This document shows positions 15,829 to 25,592 of a stretch of 64,000 bases of DNA, in pieces. The notes under the pieces were generated by a model. That model was given only the letters and a program-made list of their open reading frames with translations, did no database searches and was not told the DNA's origin. A program made the translations under genes and the position numbers. Position 1 is the first letter of the stretch. Each line of letters opens with the position of its first letter. The DNA is taken from positions 421,501-485,500 of the forward strand of contig JBOGNO010000002.1 of NCBI GenBank assembly GCA_050747245.1, read 5' to 3'. This DNA is from JBOGNO01 sp050747245 (GTDB taxonomy: Bacteria; Acidobacteriota; Terriglobia; Acidiferrales; UBA7541).

Positions 15829-18800
15829 TCAAGCCCGGGCGAGGGGGGCGGGGATTTCGGGTTCGACGCCGCGCCAGCCGACGGCGCGACCCTGCACCGC
15901 TCCCATGAGCGCGCGGAAGAGCACGACGTACATCATCTGCCGATAGTAAAACCGCTGGATGAGAAGCGGAGCGAGCAGCGTCCAATCCTCATTCTTCTCG
16001 AGCGCGAATGCGATGACGCACGTGACGAAGTCAATGAGCATGAAGATGGCGAAAAAAATCAGCGAGCGCTCCACGTCCTGCGCCGTCCACAATTGTGGCA
16101 AGCGCGTGAAGCGCAACTGAGCGAGTCCCCACAGCACGAGAGATGTGAGGAACAAAAGATCGATGACAGGAGAAACGAGCGGAAGCAAAATCTGAAAAAG
16201 AAAAATATTCGGAATGGCGATCCAGCCGAGCGTGCCGTATTTTTTTCGCGCAATCGTGTCGCGGTGCTTCCACACGGCCTGCAGCGTGCCGAACGTCCAG
16301 CGAAAGCGCTGGCGGATGAGCGCTTCGGCGGTGTCGGGAGCTTCGGTGCGCGCGATGGCGTCTTCGTCGTAAAGAATCTGCCAGCCGCGGCGGCGGATGG
16401 TGAGCGTGAGGTCGGTATCCTCGGCGACGGTATCGCCGGAGAAGCCGCCGCAATCGCGGATGACCTCCGCGCGCCACGCTCCGAGCGCTCCGGGCACGAC
16501 GGGAATGCAATTCAAAAGATCGAACGCGCGCTTTTCGAGATTCTGGCTGGTGATGTATTCGAGCGCTTGCCAGCGCGTGAGCCAGCGGTTGCGGTTCATG
16601 ACTTTTACATTGCCGGCGACGGCAGCGACGCGCGAATCGGCGAAGTGGCGCACGAGCAGACGAATCGCGTCGCGATCCACTTGCGTGTCCGCGTCGATCG
16701 TGACGATGACTTCGCCGGTCGCTTCGGCGAGCGCGTGATTGAGCGCCGCGGGTTTGCCGCGGTTCGGCTGGCGGAAGAGCCGGACTCGCGGATCGCGGCC
16801 GAACGCCGTCCGGACGCAATCGCTGGTGTCGTCGGCTGAGCCATCGTCCATGACGATCACTTCGAGGTCGGGATACTCGGTCGCGAGCGCCGCGGCCACG
16901 GTGTCCTCGATGACGGCCTCTTCGTTGTAGGCCGGAATGAGCACGCTCACGCGCGGGCGATATTCCGGATGGTCCTTCGGCGCCGCGCGAAGTTTTTCCG
17001 CCAGAGCCAAAAGCCCCACGATGAGCGCGCGAAAACTCACCAGCATAATTCCCGCGACAAAAATGAACGCGATCGCAAAACGAAACCAGTGGAACAAATC
17101 GAAGATGAATGCGTCGGCGCGCGCGACGAGAGCTTCTTCGGTCGAGAGTGAGGGCATCACCTGCGCGCGTGTCTGCCCCAGGAGATCTGAAACGAGCACG
17201 AATTCGTAACCGCGCGCGCGCAACTGGTCAATGATTTGGGGAAGCGCCGCGAGAGTGTTGCTGCGGTCGCCACCGCCATCGTGCATCAGGATGATGTTCC
17301 CCGGCCCGCTCTCCACTTGCTGCACGACGCGCTGGACAATTACGTTCGCCGAAGGCGGCGGACCGCCGTTCAATTCGCCCCAGTCGTGCGGATCGATTTG
17401 CGCGCCGATGATGATGTAGCCCATGGATTGCGGAATCGGGAGCAGCTGCACTTCGCTTGCGGTTTCCGGCTGGTGGTCAATGCCATAGGGCGGGCGAAAA
17501 AGCAGCGTCTTCACGTTGAGCGTGCTTTCGATCAGGCGCTCGGTGACGTTCAGCTCCAGCTGAATCTGCGCGCGCGAAGCCGTGTCCATCTCCGGATGCG
17601 TGTAGGTGTGATTGCCGATTTCGTCGCCATCGGCGTATTCGCGGCGGAGGATTCCCGGAGAGGAGTCGGCCTCCACGCCGATAGCGAAAAACGTGGCCGG
17701 TGCTTTCTTGTCCTCGAGGACTTTCAAAATCCGGGGAGTCCACTGCGGATCGGGGCCGTCGTCAAAAGAGAGCGCCACTTTGTGCGGTGCGGCGCCCATC
17801 TGCTCAATGCGATAGGAGAACGGATAGCTATCGAAGGTTTCCGCGGTGAAAGTATCGGTGGACGGATCGTATTGAAACGTGCGGTGGCCGCTTTGCGGAG
17901 TGGCCGTGATTTTCCAGATGTCTCCGCTGCCTTCCAGAATCAAATCATAGCCCGGGGGAAGTTCCTGGAGCTTGGCGCGGATGGAATCATCGGGGTGCGT
18001 CACATCCCAGGTAAACCAGAGCGAAGGATCCTCCATACCGAGGCGCCACATGGCCGTGCCACGGACTCCGGCGCGCTCAGCGGCGCGCAGTTCGTTGTAA
18101 GCGGTCACGCCATCGAGCATCCAGACGTTGTGCACGTTGTTGTTTTCGTCCTCGTAGGAATAATGCGGGCTGAGCGAATCGGCATCGAACTCGACGGGCG
18201 TTTCCGATTCCACCGCGGTGACGATCGCCTCCTGGTAACTCTCCGCCGAGGCCACGGGATGGGGCACGAGCTTTGATTTCGACGGCCAGTCGTAGGTGTA
18301 GTTGGCGATGCCCATGACCAGCTTGTCCGGCGGAATCAACTTCAGCGCAGTCACCAGATTGCGCAGGAACCAATCCTGCGCGACGATGGGGCCGGCATCG
18401 GAAGTCGGCCAGTGCAGATCGTAGTTCATCAGGATGACGGCGTCGGCGTTCTGGCCGATATCGCGATAGTCGTAACTGAAATCGGCGGCGGGAAGGGCGA
18501 CCATCAGCTTCAAATTCGCCCCGTGAAGAGCGCGGCCAAGCTCGCGGATAAAATCCCGGAAATCGTCCTGGCTAGTTTCCGGAACTTCCTCGAAATCGAC
18601 GACGACGCCGGGCTGCTTCTGCGTGGTAGCAAAATTGACGAGAGCCGCCGCGAGTTTCTGTCGTGAATCCGGCCGCGCCAACATCTCCGCCATTTCCTTA
18701 ATCCGCCACGCGGTGCCGTCATAGTTGTTGACCAGCGACATGATCGGCAATTCGGTCGTGAGCGTCTTCATCCACTCCGTCAGCTTCGGATCTGGTTCGA

Positions 18801-19203
18801 CATCGAGCCGGCCGTCGGGCGAAACGGCGTGCAGGGCCTCGGGGATCAGAAGGTCTATATCGTGGTAATGCGCTTGAAGCGAGGCCAGGCTGCGCGAATC
18901 CCAGGGAACATAGAAGGCCGCGCGCAGCGGGTCGTAATGTTCCGGAACATTTCCGAGCGCTGCGACGCGATGCTTGCGGCCCGGCCGGACAGGCTGCTTG
19001 GGGCGCAGTTTTGCGCTGATGGAGTGAAGCACGGGCCGTGTGTCCGGCAGCAAGAGCTCGGGCAGGCTGGCGCTGCGCCACACGTTCAGCATGAAAATCA
19101 GAAGAAGGATGGCCAACAGGCCGCCGGAGACTTCCAGGAAGCGTCGTGTGCGCCGCCAGCGCCTTCTCTCCTGGTCGTAGAATATGGGCTTGCGTTCCGT
19201 CAT
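15829..19203 (-). CDS. Trifunctional membrane protein: GH18-like, polysaccharide deacetylase and family 2 glycosyltransferase
   Basis: 1124 aa with one N-terminal TM helix (about 25-41). Residues 90-400 are GH18-like, with VVVDFEEVPE (201-210, acid D203/E205) and MNYDLHW (259-265). Residues 474-680 are a NodB deacetylase with metal ligands in FDDGP (480-484) and NHTYTH (H532, H536), RPPYG (570-574) and MHDGG (640-644). After TM helices at 705-735 comes a processive GT2 (750-980) with MDDGS, DAD (838-840), AEDTD (927-931) and QRFRW (965-969), then TM helices to 1100. The order suggests synthesis, deacetylation and trimming or cross-membrane handling of a poly-N-acetylhexosamine in one chain, similar in logic to the separate PgaB/PgaC proteins. 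Function is inferred. Confidence 0.87.
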   Translation of the reverse strand: MTERKPIFYDQERRRWRRTRRFLEVSGGLLAILLLIFMLNVWRSASLPELLLPDTRPVLHSISAKLRPKQPVRPGRKHRVAALGNVPEHYDPLRAAFYVPWDSRSLASLQAHYHDIDLLIPEALHAVSPDGRLDVEPDPKLTEWMKTLTTELPIMSLVNNYDGTAWRIKEMAEMLARPDSRQKLAAALVNFATTQKQPGVVVDFEEVPETSQDDFRDFIRELGRALHGANLKLMVALPAADFSYDYRDIGQNADAVILMNYDLHWPTSDAGPIVAQDWFLRNLVTALKLIPPDKLVMGIANYTYDWPSKSKLVPHPVASAESYQEAIVTAVESETPVEFDADSLSPHYSYEDENNNVHNVWMLDGVTAYNELRAAERAGVRGTAMWRLGMEDPSLWFTWDVTHPDDSIRAKLQELPPGYDLILEGSGDIWKITATPQSGHRTFQYDPSTDTFTAETFDSYPFSYRIEQMGAAPHKVALSFDDGPDPQWTPRILKVLEDKKAPATFFAIGVEADSSPGILRREYADGDEIGNHTYTHPEMDTASRAQIQLELNVTERLIESTLNVKTLLFRPPYGIDHQPETASEVQLLPIPQSMGYIIIGAQIDPHDWGELNGGPPPSANVIVQRVVQQVESGPGNIILMHDGGGDRSNTLAALPQIIDQLRARGYEFVLVSDLLGQTRAQVMPSLSTEEALVARADAFIFDLFHWFRFAIAFIFVAGIMLVSFRALIVGLLALAEKLRAAPKDHPEYRPRVSVLIPAYNEEAVIEDTVAAALATEYPDLEVIVMDDGSADDTSDCVRTAFGRDPRVRLFRQPNRGKPAALNHALAEATGEVIVTIDADTQVDRDAIRLLVRHFADSRVAAVAGNVKVMNRNRWLTRWQALEYITSQNLEKRAFDLLNCIPVVPGALGAWRAEVIRDCGGFSGDTVAEDTDLTLTIRRRGWQILYDEDAIARTEAPDTAEALIRQRFRWTFGTLQAVWKHRDTIARKKYGTLGWIAIPNIFLFQILLPLVSPVIDLLFLTSLVLWGLAQLRFTRLPQLWTAQDVERSLIFFAIFMLIDFVTCVIAFALEKNEDWTLLAPLLIQRFYYRQMMYVVLFRALMGAVQGRAVGWRGVEPEIPAPLARA

Positions 19204-19242
19204 GCGCTCAATCCAAGCTAGCTGCCCGGCAAGTGCCTGTCA

Positions 19243-20703
19243 ATGACCACCTCTCCTAAGATGCGTATCCATGTTCTGTGCGCCGCAACTGCGGGACTCG
19301 CGCTGCGCCTTTTTTTTGTCTTCAAGTATCCCTTTACAGAGACGGGTGACGCGCGGATTTACACGCAACTGGCGCGCAACTGGCTGGATCATGGCGTCTA
19401 CGGGGTTCAAGTATACGGAAAGCTGCTGCCGGTAGACGAACGGATGCCGGGCTATCCCGCATTTCTCGCAGTCATCTTTTCGATTTTCGGACGTTCGGAT
19501 CTGGCTGTCATGGCGGCACAAGCGGTCATCGAATTGGCGGCGTGTTTTGTGGTGGCCGCAATTGCCGCGCGGCTTGCGCCACAGGAAAAGCGCGAGCGCG
19601 CATGGCTGGCAGGATTGTGGCTCGCCGCGCTTTGTCCTTTCACGGCGAATTATGCGGCCGTGATCCTGGCCGAGGCGCCCACGGTATTCCTGACCGCTGT
19701 GGCGCTTTGGGTGATTGTGGCGCGGCCGCCGGAGGATTCCTCATGCGCGTGGCTCGCCTTCGGCCGCACGTTTCGAGCGAATCGCTGGCTCATCGCGGGC
19801 CTTATCGCGGGCCTTGCAACGCTGTTTCGTCCCGAATCGCCGCTGATACTCATAGCCGCAGCGACGGTGCTAGCGGCGCGCTGGTGGCGGCCGCTTAAAT
19901 GGGGAAAGTTGGCGCGCGCTTTCGTGATGATGGGATTCGGAGTGTTGCTGCCTCTGGCACCGTGGGCGGCGCGAAACTGGGCCACGCTCCGCGACGTGCA
20001 ATTCCTAGCGCCGCGATACAGCCAGCTCTCGTTCGAATTTGTTCCGCACGGCTTTTATGAGTGGGACAGAACCTGGTTGTGGCGATTTAGCGACGTCTAT
20101 CTGGCTCCCTGGAAACTCGACGATGAACAGATCAACATCGACGACATTCCAGCAACGGCGTTTGACACCGCGGGGGAAAGGGAAAGAGTCGCCAGGATTC
20201 TGAGCGCGTACAACAAGACAACGACGATCACGGCGAGGGAAGACAGCAAGTTTTCCGAACTCGCGGCGGAGCGAACAGCGCGGCATCCGGTGCGTACGTA
20301 TCTGAAAATTCCATTGTTGCGGGCGTGGGCGATGTGGTTCACGCCGCGTGTCGAAATGCTGCCATCGTCTGGGCAACTCTGGCCGCCGGGTTTTCAATGG
20401 GAAGATGATCCTGAGGGATTTTGCTGGGCGCTCGGCTTCGGGTTTCTCGGTTTTGCATATGCGGGCCTCGCGATTGCAGGAGCATGGGCTGCCCGGCGGC
20501 AATTCAGTGCGTGGTTGCTCGTCGCATTCATCCTAATTCGAACCGCATACTTCACGACGGTGGAAACTCCGGAGCCGCGCTACATGCTGGAATGCTTTCC
20601 TGCCGTGATCGCGCTTGGCGCGCTCTGCTTTCTGGGGCGGAGAACGTTCTCCGCGAAGCAATCGGAATCATCCGGCTCGCAAGCGGTGTCTAAAGTCTCG
20701 TAG
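19243..20703 (+). CDS. GT39-like integral membrane glycosyltransferase
   Basis: 486 aa, about ten hydrophobic helices, related to the dolichyl-phosphate-mannose/ArnT-like (GT-C) superfamily. The first extracytoplasmic loop carries the expected acidic site after TM1 (FTETGDARIYTQLARNW, about residues 31-47). LFRPESPLILIAA further on is typical of bacterial family members. The start could be the ATG at 19243 or a second at 19261; neither has a strong ribosome site. It is divergent from the large polysaccharide protein, with 39 nt between starts, so the two may share control. Donor and acceptor are unknown. Confidence 0.72.
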   Translation: MTTSPKMRIHVLCAATAGLALRLFFVFKYPFTETGDARIYTQLARNWLDHGVYGVQVYGKLLPVDERMPGYPAFLAVIFSIFGRSDLAVMAAQAVIELAACFVVAAIAARLAPQEKRERAWLAGLWLAALCPFTANYAAVILAEAPTVFLTAVALWVIVARPPEDSSCAWLAFGRTFRANRWLIAGLIAGLATLFRPESPLILIAAATVLAARWWRPLKWGKLARAFVMMGFGVLLPLAPWAARNWATLRDVQFLAPRYSQLSFEFVPHGFYEWDRTWLWRFSDVYLAPWKLDDEQINIDDIPATAFDTAGERERVARILSAYNKTTTITAREDSKFSELAAERTARHPVRTYLKIPLLRAWAMWFTPRVEMLPSSGQLWPPGFQWEDDPEGFCWALGFGFLGFAYAGLAIAGAWAARRQFSAWLLVAFILIRTAYFTTVETPEPRYMLECFPAVIALGALCFLGRRTFSAKQSESSGSQAVSKVS

Positions 20704-20713
20704 AGAAATCGAA

Positions 20714-21277
20714 ATGAATACTGGATGGGGATTTCGCCACACCTTCGCAACTGTGCAGCTTGCGCTCTTCGTGCTACTGACGATCCTCGGAAATCTTCCC
20801 ACCAAAGAGGACAGCCGCATTCGAAACAATGAAGCGCCCGGGTGGGACATACGCACCGACGGAGGAAGCTCCAAGGAAGCAAACTCCATCAACGCGGCAG
20901 TAAATACTCCGGCATTCCTACTGCTTGGTTGGTCCGGAGAGATACCCCGAAGGAAATTGGCGTGGCTGTGGCTGATTCCTGTGGGAATCGGCGTCTGGTT
21001 GCAGTGGTACGGCGTCGGACTATGGTGGGACAGGCGAACAGGAGCGATTCCGAGGCGGCCTCCAATAAAGCCTCGTCGGTATGAGCGTGTCGGAGCGTAT
21101 CTTCTTTTTTCGGGACTCGTGTTTGTGGCAGCGGTTGCAGCGATAAGTTCGTTCTCTTCGATTTTCGAATCGCCCGCGTTCGGTTTTTTGGCGTGGTCGA
21201 TCTTCGGTGCGGCGTTGCTGATTGGCAAAATGCGTCAGTGGCGTGCCGCTGGGGGAGAGGAAACTCAGAAGCGTTGA
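20714..21277 (+). CDS. Hypothetical membrane protein
   Basis: 187 aa, no family recognised. ATG at 20714 lies 10 nt after the previous stop, so co-transcription with the GT39-like gene is likely. By eye there are four TM segments: about 10-28, 65-95 (interrupted), 125-145 and 155-170. A polar segment with many Asp/Asn/Ser lies between the first two, and a short charged tail ends the protein. No catalytic motif is visible. Confidence 0.55.
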   Translation: MNTGWGFRHTFATVQLALFVLLTILGNLPTKEDSRIRNNEAPGWDIRTDGGSSKEANSINAAVNTPAFLLLGWSGEIPRRKLAWLWLIPVGIGVWLQWYGVGLWWDRRTGAIPRRPPIKPRRYERVGAYLLFSGLVFVAAVAAISSFSSIFESPAFGFLAWSIFGAALLIGKMRQWRAAGGEETQKR

Positions 21278-21298
21278 TCGCAAAGTGCGAGCGAGCTG

Positions 21299-22705
21299 CT
21301 AACTGTCTTCGAGGGGTTCGGGGTGGATGGTCACTCTGAAGATTTGTGGGAAGCGCTCCTTCACGCGGTCTTCGAGCGCGGCGGTAATGTCATGCACTTC
21401 GGTGATGGGCAATGCTCCCTCCATGGCGCAATGGCAGGAAACGAGGATGCGGTGCTCCACACTGCGCACGTGCACTTCATGGCAGTCCTTCAATTCATGA
21501 AATTCGCTGGCCAGGGCCTGGATGAATTCACGCACGGCGCGGCCCAGGTCCTTCAGCTCCGTGCCGCCTGCGATGTGCGTGCCGAGCGGCTCAATGTGAA
21601 TGTTGACACCCGCAATTCCGTGGGCGGCCGAGAGAATTTCGTCCTCGAGCTCCGAGGCGAAGCGGTGGGCTTCGCGAAGGCTGGAGTGCTCGTCCACCTC
21701 GAGATGAAGTTCGATGAACAAGCTACCGTCCAACTGATGCGCTGATATTTCGTGCACCGGCAGGCCGCGGCGCTGGGCAATGGCGCGAATGGTCTCCAAC
21801 AGATGCTCGCCGGTGCGGGCACGGGGTTCCACGTGAACGACGACGTCAGCGGGAATCATCGCTGTGATGCGCCGCTCCACGGAATCGCTCGCGGCATGCG
21901 CCTGCTCAAGACTGGCCGTGCGCGGGACGGTGATGGTGACATCGACAAAGTAACGCTGCCCCGCGCGGCGCATGCGCAGGCGCTCCACGCTCAGTACGCC
22001 CTCCGAATCGCGCGCCGTGGAGAGAATGCGCTGCTGGAGATCGGCGGGCGCCACGTCCAGCAAGGCATCGAACGTACGCTTGCCGAGCCGCGAACCCACC
22101 CAGATGATGACGCCCGCGACAGCCAGCGCCGCCAGTGGATCCGTGTAAGCAAGCCAAGGCACGCGGTAGCGATCGCCGAGCCACGTGGCCAGCATTCCCA
22201 CGAGCACCACGGAAGTGCTCCAGACATCGGTCGAGAAATGCAAGGCATCGGCTTCGAGCGCCTCACTGGGATGTCGGCGCACAACCCGCCAAAGCGCGCG
22301 CGATCGCGCCGCATCCAGCAGAACCATCAGGCCGAGCAGGCCCACGGCAAGCAAGCTGGGATCGACGCGAACCTGGCGGAAAATCAAACGCTCGATTGCT
22401 TCCCAGATGATGTACACCGCGGTGAGGAGCAACAGACCCGTCTCGACGAAGGCGGAGAAACTCTCCACTTTTTCGTGCCCATAAGGATGGTCGGCGTCGG
22501 CGGGCTTGAAGGAAACGCGCACGGATAAATAGGTGAGGACAGCGGCGACAAGATCCAGCGTGGAATGGAGGGCTTCGGATAGCACGCCCAGACTGTGCGT
22601 CTCCAGGCTGAGAAAAACCTTGAGCGACACGAGCAGCACCGCAGTGCCTACGGAAGCAAGCGCCGCCAGTTTTTTTTCGCGTACCCCTGCGGGCTGATCG
22701 TTCAT
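21299..22705 (-). CDS. Cation diffusion facilitator metal transporter with extended C-terminus
   Basis: 468 aa, longer than the usual 300. Six TM helices are in residues 12-205. The metal site is visible as H47/D51 (ALHSTLD) and H156/D160 (ALHFSTD), the pattern for Zn/Cd-type CDF exporters. The conserved DHPYGHEKVE loop follows TM2. The C-terminal cytoplasmic domain is repeated: three segments (about 208-290, 295-375 and 385-465) each resemble the ferredoxin-like ZT-dimer fold, with VHVEPR, VNIHIEPLG and VTIHPEPLE endings. ATG at 22705. Convergent with the gene at 20714. The metal is inferred. Confidence 0.88.
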   Translation of the reverse strand: MNDQPAGVREKKLAALASVGTAVLLVSLKVFLSLETHSLGVLSEALHSTLDLVAAVLTYLSVRVSFKPADADHPYGHEKVESFSAFVETGLLLLTAVYIIWEAIERLIFRQVRVDPSLLAVGLLGLMVLLDAARSRALWRVVRRHPSEALEADALHFSTDVWSTSVVLVGMLATWLGDRYRVPWLAYTDPLAALAVAGVIIWVGSRLGKRTFDALLDVAPADLQQRILSTARDSEGVLSVERLRMRRAGQRYFVDVTITVPRTASLEQAHAASDSVERRITAMIPADVVVHVEPRARTGEHLLETIRAIAQRRGLPVHEISAHQLDGSLFIELHLEVDEHSSLREAHRFASELEDEILSAAHGIAGVNIHIEPLGTHIAGGTELKDLGRAVREFIQALASEFHELKDCHEVHVRSVEHRILVSCHCAMEGALPITEVHDITAALEDRVKERFPQIFRVTIHPEPLEDS

Positions 22706-22858
22706 CGAGAATCCAAGGTGCAGGCTTCAGATTACACAATCCCGGATGATTCGGGAATTCTTGAGCAGGTGCGCGATGGCGCTGCGCCTTCCAAATCAAG
22801 CGCCGCCCGCGCTGTATTCACGGTCGCGAATAGAGTAATCTTTTCTATTGCGCACGTA

Positions 22859-23686
22859 ATGACTTCGCCAGCCGATTTCACGAATTCTCGCGCACCCGGC
22901 ACATCGCGCAGACTCATCGTTTTCGTCATTTTGATTCTAGCAGTCGTGTTATTGCTCGGAGACGCGCTTTTCATCGAGCCATTCTGGATTGAAGTGACGC
23001 ATTACGAGGTGACGGCCCCGGTCGGCACACCGCTGAAGATTGCGCAACTGAGCGATTTGCACACGCGCGGACTGGGACGCCGGGAGCGCCGCATGCTCGC
23101 GGTGCTGGAGGAAGAAAAACCGGATCTGATCGTTGTCACCGGCGACACGCTGGCTGACCCGCGCGGAAATTATGATCGGTGCAGGGAAGTCTACCAGCAA
23201 CTCCATGCTCCCTTGGGCGTGTGGGTGGTGCGCGGCAATTGGGAAAATCAGCAGCCGGTAAAGCACGAGCGCCTATTCTATGAAACCTCCGGCGTGCATT
23301 TTCTGCTGAACTCCAGCGCGCAGGTGCGCAGCGGCGTCTGGCTCGTGGGCTTGGACGATTCTTCTTCAGGCACGCCGCATCTTGAGGCGGCACTCACAGG
23401 AATTCCGCAGGGGGTCTACACGATCGCGTTGTTTCATGCACCCGCATACTTCGACCACATCGCCGGCCGCGTAAATCTTTGTCTGGCAGGGCACACGCAC
23501 GGCGGACAGGTGCGCCTCCCGTTCCTTTACCCTTTCTGGCTGCCCAAGGGCTCGGGGGGATTTTTGGAGGGGTGGTATGACCTGCGAGGATCAAAGATGT
23601 ACGTTAGCCGGGGACTGGGAACTTCGGTGATCCCCGTGAGGTTCGGAAGCCGGCCGGAAATTACATTCGTCACGCTAAAGCCTTAA
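22859..23686 (+). CDS. Membrane-anchored metallophosphoesterase (YkuE/LpxH-like fold)
   Basis: 275 aa. One N-terminal TM helix (about 19-38) anchors a calcineurin-like phosphoesterase. Metal motifs in order: IAQLSDLHTRG (D66, H68), VVTGDTLAD (G95-D96), VRGNWE (N in place of the usual GNHE block), ALFHAP and LAGHTHGG. GNWE instead of GNHD/E is a notable change of a catalytic-site residue. The ATG at 22859 gives a protein beginning right before the TM helix; longer in-frame starts overlap the divergent CDF gene. The substrate is unknown. Confidence 0.82.
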   Translation: MTSPADFTNSRAPGTSRRLIVFVILILAVVLLLGDALFIEPFWIEVTHYEVTAPVGTPLKIAQLSDLHTRGLGRRERRMLAVLEEEKPDLIVVTGDTLADPRGNYDRCREVYQQLHAPLGVWVVRGNWENQQPVKHERLFYETSGVHFLLNSSAQVRSGVWLVGLDDSSSGTPHLEAALTGIPQGVYTIALFHAPAYFDHIAGRVNLCLAGHTHGGQVRLPFLYPFWLPKGSGGFLEGWYDLRGSKMYVSRGLGTSVIPVRFGSRPEITFVTLKP

Positions 23687-23768
23687 GTCTTGTTTGTTGA
23701 GAGGGGCGCAGTTTCTTCCGGTGGCTGCTATCGTCACGGGAAATAGGGCCTCGGATTCCCGGCGAGTG

Positions 23769-25592
23769 CTATTGCAACGGTGGGAGAGGAAGCAGGGGCG
23801 TGCGGCGCGGTTCGCCGTGATAGCCGCGCATTTCGACATCTTCGAGCAGCACGGAGGGCGCAACAATCGAGGCGGGGATTCCACCCTGCGCGTTTCCGAA
23901 GGTGGCCAGCGCCGTTCCCGCAAAGCCCGCCGAGGGATTCAGCATGAAATTCGTGGCCGTTGCATCACTGCCCATGCCGGCAATGTTGCGCAAGGATCGC
24001 AACGTTATGCCGGTCAGGCGGCCGCCACGCACGAGCTCCTCATGCCCGTCGTCCACGTACATGCGGTAGACGAGCAGGGGAATGCGGTCTCCGGTGGCCA
24101 CGCCTTCCGCGAATGCGGCAATTAATTCCTGAAAATCTTCGCCACGCAAAGCGGCGAGCGCCGGATTATCCATCCTTTTCACTTCGAGGCACCACGGGTG
24201 CCCGTCGGCTTTGCAAAGATCGAGGAACTTATGACGCAGGTCGGCCGGATTCATGCCATCCGAGACCTGGAAAAACAAACTGCTGCTCGCCGGATGGGCA
24301 TCTGCGAGCAACGCTGAGCGGCCGTGCCCATTGGAATGATCGAATTCCGGTCCGGGGCGGCGCGACATCAACAGATCGTGCAGCGTACCGTTGGTGACCA
24401 ATTCCACGCGCTGTCCGCGGACGCCTTCTTCATCGGCTTCATAGCCTCCGAGCAGCGAATGCCCCTGGAATTCTTTCGCCGCCGGGTCGTCTACCAGCGT
24501 GACATCGGCGGGCAGCACGCGCGTGGCCATGCGACCGCTCCACTCGCTGCGCCCGCCCACTCGTTCCATCAACTGATCGAAAAACGGCACCATCGAGAGT
24601 GGACCGCGCGCTCCGGAGAGAGAAGGCTCCAAGGTCTGCGCGATGAGCGGTCCGGCTGCCTGTGCATCGAAGAGCACCGGACCAACATAATCGGGCACCA
24701 GCGGTGCGGCGCGCAGCGCCTCGAGCTCCTGACTTGTCTTTTCTAAGGCGTGGCCTACGGTTTCCGCGTCCGGCAAATCCGCCGGGCGCGCAACGTACAC
24801 GGAGTAAAAATTGTGCAGCGGCATACCGTCATCGGCCTGAGTATCCAGGGTGGCTTCGATAGCGGCAATGCTGCGCGAACTCCGGATTTCTGTTCCCTCG
24901 CTGGTGAGCAGATATTCAGTAGCGTAGATGAGCGAATAATTTACTCGGGAACCGAAAAGGTTGGAGAACTTGCGTAGCGCCGAGGAAGTCTTGCGCGCTT
25001 CATCATCCCAATTGCGCGAGGTCCAGTCCGGCTCGAGTCGCGGCTCGACGAGCTGCACGGATTGCTCCTGCGAAAAATCGTCAATCTCCGGCGGTTTCGC
25101 GAGGCTTCGCAGAAACGCCTGCTTGCGGCCCATTTGTTCGTAGGCTTCCTTGAAGGCCTGGTCGGTGGCGAGCCACAGATCCTGACGCAGCGAACTGTAG
25201 TCGCGGTCGATCCCCACCTGTCCGGTCGAGCCCAGAAATCCCTGAAAAGATTGGTCGGCGATGAAATTCGAGCTGTCGAAGTGATAATCGCCGAAGCGCA
25301 CGCCCACGCTCATGAAGCGGTTGCGCGTGGTGGTACTTGTCAAGAGCGCGCCGAAAGATCCGGTCACGCTGCGCACGTCCAGGTCGAGCAGGCGGTACTC
25401 GATGAAAAACGGCTTCTGCCCCTCGGCAGTTTTCAGCCGCGCCTTGGAACGCGCCATCTCGTCGCGCATCGCGCGTAATGTTTGATCGTTGTCATCTCCC
25501 GCGGGCGCCGCGAAGATAGCTGCCGGCGCCGACGCGATCGCAAGCACACATAGCAGAAATCCGGCCGCCCCGCGAAGCATATTGCCGCTCAT
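23769..25592 (-). CDS. Secreted TldD/PmbA-family protein lacking the metal motif (TldE-like partner)
   Basis: 607 aa with a signal peptide (FLLCVLAIASAPAAIFA). The overall TldD/PmbA layout is present: an N-terminal alpha/beta domain, then the C-terminal barrel with DHSNGHGRSALLADAHP and VRGGRLTGITLRSLRNI. Where the catalytic HExxxH should be, the sequence reads AQTLEPSLSG, and the zinc cysteine of the GFCG loop is replaced by FGNAQG. It should therefore be non-catalytic, as TldE is to TldD. Its start overlaps the stop of the catalytic partner by 4 nt (ATGA), which favours a stoichiometric heteromer. Export is unusual for this normally cytoplasmic family. Confidence 0.83.
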   Translation of the reverse strand: MSGNMLRGAAGFLLCVLAIASAPAAIFAAPAGDDNDQTLRAMRDEMARSKARLKTAEGQKPFFIEYRLLDLDVRSVTGSFGALLTSTTTRNRFMSVGVRFGDYHFDSSNFIADQSFQGFLGSTGQVGIDRDYSSLRQDLWLATDQAFKEAYEQMGRKQAFLRSLAKPPEIDDFSQEQSVQLVEPRLEPDWTSRNWDDEARKTSSALRKFSNLFGSRVNYSLIYATEYLLTSEGTEIRSSRSIAAIEATLDTQADDGMPLHNFYSVYVARPADLPDAETVGHALEKTSQELEALRAAPLVPDYVGPVLFDAQAAGPLIAQTLEPSLSGARGPLSMVPFFDQLMERVGGRSEWSGRMATRVLPADVTLVDDPAAKEFQGHSLLGGYEADEEGVRGQRVELVTNGTLHDLLMSRRPGPEFDHSNGHGRSALLADAHPASSSLFFQVSDGMNPADLRHKFLDLCKADGHPWCLEVKRMDNPALAALRGEDFQELIAAFAEGVATGDRIPLLVYRMYVDDGHEELVRGGRLTGITLRSLRNIAGMGSDATATNFMLNPSAGFAGTALATFGNAQGGIPASIVAPSVLLEDVEMRGYHGEPRRTPLLPLPPLQ

